Shown in pieces: positions 57,309 to 64,000 of a DNA stretch of 64,000 bases. This DNA is from Leucobacter sp042726155. GTDB taxonomy: Bacteria > Actinomycetota > Actinomycetes > Actinomycetales > Microbacteriaceae. Under the pieces are notes generated by a model. That model worked only from the letters and a program-made list of their open reading frames with translations, was not told the DNA's origin and did not search any database. Location: NCBI RefSeq assembly GCF_042726155.1, contig NZ_JBHXHV010000001.1, forward strand, positions 372,001 to 436,000, given 5' to 3'. The first letter of the stretch is position 1; each line of letters opens with the position of its first letter. Made by a program: the position numbers and the translations under genes.

Positions 57309-58265
57309 ATGAGCGACGAACAACGCGTGTCCCCGAGCGCGGACGCGGACGACACCGAATTGGTCGCCAAGTCGCGGTCTGGGGACCACCAGGCATTCGC
57401 GCTGCTCTGGCAGCGACACCATAATCGAGCATTCGCAGCGGCCAGAACCCTGGCACGAACCGAGGCAGAGGACGTCGTATCGGAGGCCTTCACCGCGGTC
57501 TGGGGACAGCTTCAACGAGGACGAGGCCCGAGCAGCGATTTTCGCCCCTATCTGCTCGCGACCGTTAGAAATCTTGCAGCGCGCACTTACAAACGCAACC
57601 TGCGGGTCGTCTCTCGCGCTGAGGTAGAAGCGGCTCCCGTTGACGAGACACATGAGCCCATCGAACGTGAGGAATCCGTTCGCAACATGGTGGACGCTTT
57701 CAACGAGCTGCCTCGGCGATGGCAAGAAGTGCTCCTGCTTGCGCTTGTGAGGGAAATGCCCAGAGCACAGATTGCAGCAGAGCTTCAGCTCAGTCCGAAT
57801 TCGACGTCGCAACTGCTTCGGCGCGCGAAGGAGGGGTTGCGGGTTGCTTGGTTACGCCAACGAGTGTCGCTCGAAGGTGAGGGCGTGCATCGGCATATCG
57901 CGGAGTCGCTTCCGCGTTACATTCGCGGCGGCTGGCATTGTCGTAAACAGGCGGCGATTCGACGTCATCTCGAAAGGTGCGTCAACTGCCGGGCACTCGT
58001 GAGCAAACTGTGCCGCGAAAACGCCGTGCTTGCCGCAGTGTCGCTCACACTCGTGCCCATCATTGCGATTGCGGTGGCTCAAGGGCCGCTCACGGATGGG
58101 CATACAGCAGGATCAGGATCGGCGCTTGCCGCGGTTGGCAGTCTCACCCGTGTTCGCCTGCACGATTCTTCGCGCAGTATTGGCAACGCACGGTCAATCG
58201 GTAACCTTTCATTGCCGCGAGCCGAGTTGCGTGGACTGCACGGCTACGTCCGAATACCCGATTAA
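57309..58265 (+). CDS. ECF sigma factor with fused zinc-finger and membrane tail
   Basis: A 318-residue protein. The sigma-2 region is at about 17-85 (DHQAFALLWQRHHNRAFAAA, EAEDVVSEAFTAVW), and sigma-4 at about 130-185 (ELPRRWQEVLLLALVREMPR, LSPNSTSQLLRRAKEGLRVA). After sigma-4 comes a zinc-finger-like block with His220, Cys224 and Cys227 (HLERCVNC), then one hydrophobic helix at 239-258 and a 60-residue tail. The arrangement resembles a sigma factor joined to an anti-sigma-like membrane anchor. A GGGGGAGGG ribosome binding site precedes the ATG. The short tail could be a truncated secreted domain. Confidence 0.8.
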   Translation: MSDEQRVSPSADADDTELVAKSRSGDHQAFALLWQRHHNRAFAAARTLARTEAEDVVSEAFTAVWGQLQRGRGPSSDFRPYLLATVRNLAARTYKRNLRVVSRAEVEAAPVDETHEPIEREESVRNMVDAFNELPRRWQEVLLLALVREMPRAQIAAELQLSPNSTSQLLRRAKEGLRVAWLRQRVSLEGEGVHRHIAESLPRYIRGGWHCRKQAAIRRHLERCVNCRALVSKLCRENAVLAAVSLTLVPIIAIAVAQGPLTDGHTAGSGSALAAVGSLTRVRLHDSSRSIGNARSIGNLSLPRAELRGLHGYVRIPD

Positions 58266-58345
58266 ATCGGTCGACCGTCACTTTCGGGTGGCGCGATGCA
58301 GTTGGTAGGTGTGAGGCTTCCCCCTTCCCCGGGAGGCGTCACACT

Positions 58346-58387
58346 GTCGGGCGCTTCGCTCCCCTTCCCCTGAGCGGGGCGCCCGAC
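58346..58387 (+). terminator. GC-rich hairpin after the sigma-factor gene
   Basis: GTCGGGCGC at 58346 pairs exactly with GCGCCCGAC ending at 58387. It lies 80 bases past the sigma-factor stop, in a 257-base convergent gap that also holds the third GGGGTAACTT repeat. There is no U-tract. Confidence 0.5.
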
Positions 58388-58428
58388 CCTGTCTGCCCGC
58401 TGGGCGCCGATCCGCCCTCGCGAGCGGG

Positions 58429-58484
58429 GTAACTTGTAGGGCGTGTCGTGGGCGCGACACCCCCCAAAAGTTACCCCGCTCGCG
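58429..58484. repeat. Inverted repeat, GGGGTAACTT element copy 3
   Basis: CGCGAGCGGGGTAACTT at 58429 pairs with AAGTTACCCCGCTCGCG ending at 58484, and GTGTCG pairs with CGACAC inside. The outer arms are perfect over 17 bases. It lies just after the lldD gene end in a convergent gap. Confidence 0.84.
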
Positions 58485-58522
58485 AAAGGGCGGAAGCGGG
58501 TGGGGGTGGGGGCGGTGGCGGG

Positions 58523-59788
58523 TTAGTGGCCCGTGCGTGCGCGGGCCGCGGCGCCGGGCTCGATCGGGGCGAGGCGTTGGAGTTGGGTGACGTGGGCGGG
58601 TTCGAGTTCCGCGATCGATGCGACGCCGAGGAGTTTCATGGTGCGTTCGATTTCGTCGCGGAGGATCGCGATGGTGCGGTCTACTCCGGCGCGTCCGCCG
58701 GCCATGAGTCCGTAGAGGTAGGCTCGGCCGATGAGGGTGAATTTCGCGCCCTGCGCGATCGCGGCGACGATGTCTGCGCCGTTCATGATGCCGGTATCGA
58801 CCATCACGGTCGTGTCGCGGCCGACTTCTTGCACGACTTGTGGGAGGAGGTGGAACGGGATGGGTGCGCGGTCGAGTTGTCGTCCGCCGTGGTTCGAGAG
58901 GATGATGCCGTCGATGCCGTGGTCGGTGAGTTTCGTGGCGTCTTCGACGGTTTGCACGCCTTTCACGACGAGTTTGCCGGGCCACATCTCGCGAATCACT
59001 TTCAGGTCGTCGTAGCTGATCGTGGGGTCCATGGCGGCGTTGAGGAGTTCCCCGACGGTGCCGCCGGTGGTGGAGAGGGACGCGAATTCGAGTTTCGGGG
59101 TGGTGAGGAAATCGATCCACCACCACGGTCGTGGGATCGCGTTGATGATCGTGCCGAGGGTGAGTTGGGGTGGGATGGAGAATCCGTTGCGTTTGTCTCG
59201 CAGGCGGGCGCCGGCGACGGGGGTATCGACGGTGAATTGCAGGGTGTCGAACCCGGCGGCTGCGGCGCGTGTGACGAGGCCGTAGGAGATTTCGCGGTCT
59301 TTCATGACGTAGAGCTGGAACCAGTTGCGTCCGTGTGGGTTTGCGGCTTTCACGTTCTCGATGGAGGTGGTGCCGAGGGTGGAGAGGGTGAACGGGATGC
59401 CTGCCTCGCCTGCTGCGCTGGCGCCTGCGGTTTCGCCTTCGGTGTGCATGAGGCGGGTGAATCCGGTGGGGGCGATGCCGAAGGGGAGTGCTGAGGGTGC
59501 GCCGAGGATCTCGACGGTGGTGTCGATGTTGGTGGCGGGTTTCAGGATGCCGGGGTGGAATTCGACGTCTTCGAAGGCTTGGCGGGCGCGGGCGAGGGAG
59601 AGTTCGCCTTCTGCGGCGCCGTCGGTGTAGTCGAATGCGGCTTTGGGGGTGCGGCGTTTCGCGATGGTGCGGAGGTCGTTGATGGTGAGGGCGTTGTTGA
59701 GTCGGCGTTTTTTGGCGTCGAGTTCGGGGCGTTTGAATTGCATGAGGTCGAGGAGCTCGACGGGGTTGGGAAACTGACGGGAAACCAT
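58523..59788 (-). CDS. lldD: L-lactate dehydrogenase, FMN-dependent (LldD2-like)
   Basis: A 421-residue FMN enzyme that oxidises L-lactate to pyruvate at the membrane. The catalytic block is GIDGIILSNHGGRQLD with the active-site His. VMVDTGIMNGADIVAAIAQG and LIGRAYLYGLMAGGRAGVDR match the actinomycete LldD2 form, and LGVASIAELEPAHVTQLQRL ends the protein. Codon use is clearly unlike its neighbours: lysine is almost always AAA and glutamate often GAA in the first 150 codons. It lies 9 bases after rhaB on the same strand. As the last rhamnose gene it would turn the lactate made by RhaEW into pyruvate. Confidence 0.9.
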   Translation of the reverse strand: MVSRQFPNPVELLDLMQFKRPELDAKKRRLNNALTINDLRTIAKRRTPKAAFDYTDGAAEGELSLARARQAFEDVEFHPGILKPATNIDTTVEILGAPSALPFGIAPTGFTRLMHTEGETAGASAAGEAGIPFTLSTLGTTSIENVKAANPHGRNWFQLYVMKDREISYGLVTRAAAAGFDTLQFTVDTPVAGARLRDKRNGFSIPPQLTLGTIINAIPRPWWWIDFLTTPKLEFASLSTTGGTVGELLNAAMDPTISYDDLKVIREMWPGKLVVKGVQTVEDATKLTDHGIDGIILSNHGGRQLDRAPIPFHLLPQVVQEVGRDTTVMVDTGIMNGADIVAAIAQGAKFTLIGRAYLYGLMAGGRAGVDRTIAILRDEIERTMKLLGVASIAELEPAHVTQLQRLAPIEPGAAARARTGH

Positions 59789-59797
59789 AACTGAAAC

Positions 59798-61246
59798 CTA
59801 ACGCGAAGCGGGGGTGTAACGGATGGGGGCGGTGGATCGGGCCACGACGGCGCGCAACTCACTGAGTCCGGGCGCGATGAGTCCGAGCGTCTGCGCCTGA
59901 ACGAGCAGATTGCCCATCGCGGTCGCCTCGACGGGGCCGGCGAGCACTTCGAGGCCCGAACGATCGGCGAGACGCTGGCACAGCAGAGCGTTTTGCGATC
60001 CGCCGCCAACGACGTGAATCACCGACACCTCGCGGTCGGCGAGGCGACAGGCGGTCTCGACGGCGTCGGCGAACGCAACGGCGAGGCTTTCGGTAATCGA
60101 GCGGACGGTTTCGGCACGCCCCTGCGGAGCGCGCTCGCCTCGCGATTCGAACCAGCGCACGATGCGGTCGGGCAGGTCTCCCGGCGGCAGAAACTGGGGA
60201 TCGTTCGCATCGAAGACCGGGATCGGGCCGGTGACGCTCTCTGCCTCGGCGAGCAGTTCGCCGAGCATGCTCGACCGCTGCGCGTTGGTCGCACCGGGCT
60301 CCCAGTAGCGCAGCGACTCTGAGAACAGCCACGTTCCCATCACGTTGTGCAGGAATCGCGTGGTGCCCTCGATCCCGCCCTCGTTGGTGAAGTTGGCGAG
60401 CCGAGCGGCTTCGGTGAGCACTGGCGCGTCGAGTTCGAGGCCCACGAGGCCCCAGGTGCCGCACGAGATATAAGCGAAGTCGGATCGCGTCGCCGGAACC
60501 GCAGCAACGGCAGAGGCGGTGTCGTGTGATGCCACCGCGACAACGTCGATCGCGCGGCCGATGACCGACGCGGCCTCCCCGGTAAGCGGGCCTAACCGCG
60601 TGCCCGCGTCGATGAGCGGCGGCAGAATGCGAGCAGGAATCCCGGCCGCACTCGCCAGATCGGTGTGCCACGCGCGGGTGCGCGGATCCAGCAGCCCGGT
60701 AGTGGACGCATTGCTGCGCTCAGCCGCCTCGATACCAGTGAGCCAGTAGTTCAGGAGGTCGGGCACGAGCAGCATGCGATCGGCCACGTCGAGGAGGCCG
60801 TCTTCGGCCGCGAGCTGGAAGATCGTGTTGAAGGTGAGGTGCTGCAGGCCGTTGCTCGCGTACAGCTGCTCGGCCGATACGCGTGCCTGAACCGCGGCAA
60901 CGCCGGTGTCGCAGCGTGCATCGCGGTAGTGATACGGCACGCCGAGGAGGCGGCCATGCCGCAGCAGGCCGTAGTCGACAGCCCACGAATCGATGCCGAT
61001 CGAGGCGATCTCTCCGGGCGCGCTCCGCTCGGCCGCGGCCAAGCCCTGCAGCGCCTGGCTATACAACTCGAGGAATTTCCAGTGCAGGCCGTCGCTCGTG
61101 CGCACCGGGTCGTTTGCGAAGCGGGCGATGTGCTGGGTGCGCAGCACCGGGCCGTCGTCGCTCTGCTCGATGCGGCCGACGATGACGCGGCCGCTCGTGG
61201 CCCCGAGATCGACGGCCGCGACGGCTGTGCCCACGATCTCGGTCAT
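59798..61246 (-). CDS. rhaB: Rhamnulokinase
   Basis: A 482-residue FGGY-family sugar kinase that phosphorylates L-rhamnulose. VAAVDLGATSGRVIVG is the ATP-binding start, EIASIGIDSWAVDYGLLRHG holds the catalytic Asp region, and SHDTASAVAAVPATRSDFAYISCGTWGLVG (in shorter parts) the kinase loops. The C-terminal HVVGGGSQNALLCQRLADRS is the adenosine motif. It overlaps the aldolase gene by four bases and is followed by lldD. Substrate specificity is inferred from the partner genes. Confidence 0.9.
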   Translation of the reverse strand: MTEIVGTAVAAVDLGATSGRVIVGRIEQSDDGPVLRTQHIARFANDPVRTSDGLHWKFLELYSQALQGLAAAERSAPGEIASIGIDSWAVDYGLLRHGRLLGVPYHYRDARCDTGVAAVQARVSAEQLYASNGLQHLTFNTIFQLAAEDGLLDVADRMLLVPDLLNYWLTGIEAAERSNASTTGLLDPRTRAWHTDLASAAGIPARILPPLIDAGTRLGPLTGEAASVIGRAIDVVAVASHDTASAVAAVPATRSDFAYISCGTWGLVGLELDAPVLTEAARLANFTNEGGIEGTTRFLHNVMGTWLFSESLRYWEPGATNAQRSSMLGELLAEAESVTGPIPVFDANDPQFLPPGDLPDRIVRWFESRGERAPQGRAETVRSITESLAVAFADAVETACRLADREVSVIHVVGGGSQNALLCQRLADRSGLEVLAGPVEATAMGNLLVQAQTLGLIAPGLSELRAVVARSTAPIRYTPASR

Positions 61247-63285
61247 CGCAGGAAGGCGGCCGCGACGCCCGAGTCGACCGGAATGTGGAGCCCCGTGGTG
61301 CGCGTCAGCTCGGGGCCGGTGAGCACGTACACCGCGTCGGCGACGTTCTCGGGGACGACCTCGCGCTTCAGGATCGTGCGGTTCGCGTAGTACTGACCGA
61401 GATCCTCTTCCTTCACGCCGTAGGTCGCGGCGCGGTTTGCACCCCAGCCTGCGGCGAAGATGCCGGATCCGCGCACAACGCCGTCGGGGTTGATGCCGTT
61501 CACGCGAATGCCGTGCTCGCCGAGCTCGACCGCGAGCAGCCGTACCTGGTGGGCCTGGTCGGCCTTCGTCGCGGAGTAGGCGATGTTGTTGGGGCCGGCG
61601 AACACGCTGTTCTTCGACGAGATGTAGATCACGTCGCCACCGAGCTTCTGCGCGATCATCGCGCGTGCCGCGGCCTGAGCGACGAGGAACGAGCCCTTCG
61701 CCATGACGTCGTGCTGCAGATTCCAGTCGGCCTCGGTCGTCTCGAGCAGTGGCTTCGAAAGTGAGAGCCCCGCGTTGTTCACGACGAGATCAATGCCGCC
61801 GAACGCGAGCACGGCGGCGTCGATTGCGCGCTGCACGGCCGCGGCGTCGGCCACGTTCGCTGCGACGCCGATCGCGACGTCGGTGTTGCCGAGTTCGGCA
61901 GCCGCCGACTGAGCCTTCTCAAGATCGAGATCAGCGACGACGACGCAGGCGCCCTCTGCCGCGAGACGGGTGGCAATGGCCTTGCCGATACCCGAGGCAG
62001 CGCCGGTGACGAATGCGATGCGCCCCTGGTGAGACTTCGGCTTCGGCAGTCGCTGCAGCTTCGCCTCTTCGAGTGCCCAGTACTCGATGCGGAACTTCTC
62101 GGCGTCGCTGATGGGCGCGTACGTGGAAAGCGACTCGGCGCCGCGCATCACGTTGATCGCGTTGATGTAGAACTCGCCCGCGACGCGCGCGGTCTGCTTG
62201 TTCGCGCCGTAGCTGAACATGCCGACGCCCGGCACGAGCACGATCAGCGGATCGGCACCGCGCATTGCGGGGCTCGCGTCGTCGGCGTGCGCCTCGTAGT
62301 ACGCGCGGTAGTCGTTGCGGTAGGCCTCGTGCAGCTCGTGCAGGCGGGCGATCTGCTCTTCGGCGGTCGCCGTCGCGGGCAGGTCGAGCACGAGGGGCTT
62401 CACCTTGGTGCGCAGGAAGTGGTCGGGGCAGCTCGTGCCGAGCGCCGCGAGCGGCGCGAGCTTTTCGCGCGACAGGAAGTCGAGCACCGCGTCAGCGTCG
62501 GTGAAGTGGCCGACCATCGGCTTGTCGGTGCTGGCGATGCCGCGCACCACGGGGGCGAGCTGGGCGGCGCGTGCGAGGCGATCCGCCTCGGGGAGCGGCT
62601 CGAAACCTGCGACGACGCCACCGAACGGCTCGGGAGACCCGTGCTCGGCAATGTAGGCGGCAGCGGTGTCGATGATCCAGAGCGAGTTCTGTTCGCTCTC
62701 CTCGCTCGTGTCGCCCCAGGCAGTGATGCCGTGGCCGCCGAGAATGCAGCCGATCGCGGTCGGGTTCTCAGCCTTGATGGCGGCGATGTCGAGACCGAGC
62801 TGGAAGCCGGGTCGGCGCCAGGGCACCCACACGACCCGGTCGCCGAAGATTTTGGCGGTCAGCGCCTCCCCGTCGGCGGCGGTCGCGATGGCGATGCCGG
62901 AGTCGGGGTGCAGGTGGTCGACGTGCGCGGCGTCAACGAGGCCGTGCATTGCGGTGTCGATCGACGGGGCGGCTCCGCCCTTGCCGTGCAGACAGTAGTC
63001 GAGCGCCGCGACCATCTCGTCTTCGCGGTCGAGGCCGGGGTAGACGTTCACGAGCGCACGCAGGCGATCGATGCGCAGCGCTGAAAGCCCGGCGGCGGTG
63101 AGCGTGCCCAGGTCGCCGCCCGATCCCTTCACCCACATGAGCTCGACGTCTTCACCGGTCACCGGATCTTTCGTGAAGCCCTTGGCGGAGGTGTTGCCGC
63201 CGGCGAAGTTCGTGTTCTTCTTGTCGGCGCCCAACCGGTTCGAGCGGGCGATGAGTGCCTGGGCGGTGGGATCGGTGTGCGTCAT
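61243..63285 (-). CDS. rhaEW: Bifunctional rhamnulose-1-phosphate aldolase / L-lactaldehyde dehydrogenase
   Basis: A 680-residue fusion. The first 400 residues are a class II aldolase domain with NFAGGNTSAKGFTKDP, LMWVKGSGGDLGTL and AAHVDHLHPDSGIAIATA, whose histidines bind zinc. From about residue 425 a short-chain dehydrogenase domain follows with FVTGAASGIGKAIATRLAAE, NNAGLS, YSATKADQ and NPDGVVRGSG. It cleaves rhamnulose 1-phosphate to dihydroxyacetone phosphate and lactaldehyde and then oxidises lactaldehyde to lactate. A GAAAGG ribosome binding site precedes the ATG. It is the first gene of the rhamnose operon. Confidence 0.92.
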   Translation of the reverse strand: MTHTDPTAQALIARSNRLGADKKNTNFAGGNTSAKGFTKDPVTGEDVELMWVKGSGGDLGTLTAAGLSALRIDRLRALVNVYPGLDREDEMVAALDYCLHGKGGAAPSIDTAMHGLVDAAHVDHLHPDSGIAIATAADGEALTAKIFGDRVVWVPWRRPGFQLGLDIAAIKAENPTAIGCILGGHGITAWGDTSEESEQNSLWIIDTAAAYIAEHGSPEPFGGVVAGFEPLPEADRLARAAQLAPVVRGIASTDKPMVGHFTDADAVLDFLSREKLAPLAALGTSCPDHFLRTKVKPLVLDLPATATAEEQIARLHELHEAYRNDYRAYYEAHADDASPAMRGADPLIVLVPGVGMFSYGANKQTARVAGEFYINAINVMRGAESLSTYAPISDAEKFRIEYWALEEAKLQRLPKPKSHQGRIAFVTGAASGIGKAIATRLAAEGACVVVADLDLEKAQSAAAELGNTDVAIGVAANVADAAAVQRAIDAAVLAFGGIDLVVNNAGLSLSKPLLETTEADWNLQHDVMAKGSFLVAQAAARAMIAQKLGGDVIYISSKNSVFAGPNNIAYSATKADQAHQVRLLAVELGEHGIRVNGINPDGVVRGSGIFAAGWGANRAATYGVKEEDLGQYYANRTILKREVVPENVADAVYVLTGPELTRTTGLHIPVDSGVAAAFLR

Positions 63286-63363
63286 TGGCGGCCTTTCGAG
63301 CTCCGGGGGTATGGATCAAGAATAGAGAGATGATCTTTCGAACACAAGCATGGTTAATTGCGT

Positions 63364-63385
63364 TTGAAAGTTGATTCGCTTTCAA
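63364..63385. promoter_or_regulatory. TTGAAAG-N8-CTTTCAA inverted repeat, probable DeoR operator
   Basis: The perfect 7-8-7 repeat lies in the 141-base gap between rhaEW and the divergent DeoR gene. A related half-site CTTTCGAA is at 63335. A small CTCGC-TTT-GCGAG hairpin is at 63388. DeoR-family proteins bind such repeated half-sites. Confidence 0.6.
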
Positions 63386-63426
63386 GTCTCGCTTTGCGAG
63401 GCAGGATCGCGATAGAGTGACCCACT

Positions 63427-64000
63427 ATGACCCCACCGGCAGAGCAGCGCGACGAGCGCATCCTGGGCTTCCTCGAGGGCCGCGAACTCGTGCCGGTCGG
63501 GGAGCTCGCAGAGCATCTGGGTGTGTCGGCCGTGACGGTGCGAAAAGATCTCGATCGCCTCGTGCGCAGCGCCGTGATCGAGCGGGTGCGGGGCGGTGCT
63601 CGGCTGCGCTCCGCAGAAGAGGGGCCGCTCGCCGAGCGGCTCGGGCAGCGCGTCGGCGCGAAGCGCGCAGTGGCGCGGCGCGCGGCTGAGCTCGTTGGCG
63701 CCGACGCGGTGATCGTGATCGATTCGTCGTCGACCGGCTACTACCTCGCGCTCGAACTCTCGGATCGCACCGATGTCACCGTCGTCACGAACTCGCTACG
63801 CGTCGCAAGTCAGCTCGCCGAGCGCAATGGCCCCGCCGTCGTGGTGCTGGGCGGCACGGTGCGGCGCACCTCGTTCTCCACGGTAGGGTTCCCGGCCGAA
63901 GTGCTGCGCGGTTACGGCACGATCGACCTCGCGTTTCTCGGGGTGTCAGCACTGTCGCCCGAGCAGGGGCTGCTCGAGCGCTCGTTCTCTGAGGCGGAGA
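63427..64000 (+). CDS. DeoR/GlpR-family regulator (3' end missing)
   Basis: The reading frame runs off the right edge after 191 residues of a protein usually near 250-260. The N-terminal helix-turn-helix is DERILGFLEGRELVPVGELA then LGVSAVTVRKDLDRLVRSAV, with the DeoR signature RVRGGARL. The sugar-phosphate-binding domain begins with KRAVARRAAELVGADAVIVI and DSSSTGYYLA, and VVTNSLRVASQL follows. It is divergent from the rhamnose operon and most likely represses it, sensing a rhamnose-derived phosphate. No strong ribosome binding site is seen before the ATG at 63427. Confidence 0.87.
   Translation, partial: MTPPAEQRDERILGFLEGRELVPVGELAEHLGVSAVTVRKDLDRLVRSAVIERVRGGARLRSAEEGPLAERLGQRVGAKRAVARRAAELVGADAVIVIDSSSTGYYLALELSDRTDVTVVTNSLRVASQLAERNGPAVVVLGGTVRRTSFSTVGFPAEVLRGYGTIDLAFLGVSALSPEQGLLERSFSEAE

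Noticed and set aside
55822..58484. GGGGTAACTT repeats as a CRISPR array
   Set aside because: There are only three copies more than 1 kb apart with genes between them, no regular spacers and no cas genes.
58278..59126. 282-codon reverse frame of Arg/His/Pro-rich composition overlapping the lldD end
   Set aside because: It lies on the lldD strand in another frame across its conserved C-terminal half, and its composition is non-biological.
1..64000. tRNA, rRNA, riboswitch, insertion sequence or integrase
   Set aside because: None was recognised by eye on either strand; small RNAs without open frames could still have been missed.

Overview
The window is about 64 kb of a high-GC genome packed with short-overlap operons, GTG starts, and GGAGG or GAAAGG ribosome binding sites. 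Gene content (Bkd-type dehydrogenase with a divergent Lrp regulator, LldD2-type lactate dehydrogenase, fused RhaEW, DUF1684, WXG-like proteins, DUF559-type endonuclease-fold protein, ECF sigma factor with its own zinc-finger and membrane tail) points to an actinomycete, probably Microbacteriaceae. The genus cannot be fixed from the sequence alone. No rRNA, tRNA, CRISPR array, insertion sequence or prophage was seen.

Layout. 1-4.9 kb: end of a phenylacetate degradation operon (paaZ partial, paaH, paaF, paaJ) with a divergent MFS symporter and two PaaR-like palindromes between them. 4.9-9.5 kb: a small DUF2283 protein, then a branched-chain 2-oxoacid dehydrogenase operon (E1alpha, E1beta, E2) divergent from an Lrp regulator, with a perfect palindrome between. 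9.6-20.4 kb: a deoxyuronate (DKI to KDG to KDPG) catabolic island: kduI, two D-2-hydroxyacid dehydrogenases, a PotD/FbpA-type ABC importer with both permease halves fused, a cupin, an IclR regulator, kduD, kdgA and kdgK. Related TGAAA...TTTCA operators flank the regulator. 20.5-29.6 kb: housekeeping and regulatory genes (quinone oxidoreductase, acyltransferase, a NarL-type response regulator separated from its probable kinase, a DMT protein, lipoate ligase, lipase-like hydrolase, Lrp). 29.6-34.4 kb: amidohydrolase plus MFS exporter divergent from TetR plus an esterase, around a 25-bp perfect palindrome.

34.5-39.7 kb is the most unusual region: a seven-gene, translationally coupled operon encoding a secreted protein, a small membrane protein, an SAV_915/SseB-like protein, a small helical ESX-like protein, a WXG protein with a C-terminal glycine zipper, and two tandem paralogous four-helix membrane proteins. 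The architecture suggests a type VII-secreted membrane-active effector with duplicated membrane immunity proteins, by analogy to staphylococcal TspA/TsaI; this is inference.

39.8-50.7 kb: an organosulfur salvage locus (two flavin reductases divergent from two flavin monooxygenases, an acetyltransferase, an amino-acid ABC importer with two duplicated binding proteins, and a large FAD protein). 50.8-58.3 kb: DUF1684, GNAT, TetR and an MMPL exporter, an endonuclease-fold protein and an ECF sigma factor. 58.5-64 kb: L-rhamnose catabolism ending in lactate oxidation (RhaEW, RhaB, LldD) divergent from a DeoR regulator.

A second recurring signal is a family of large intergenic inverted repeats at 5.3, 23.0, 39.7, 50.8, 55.8, 57.1 and 58.4 kb that share short core words and often sit between convergent genes.
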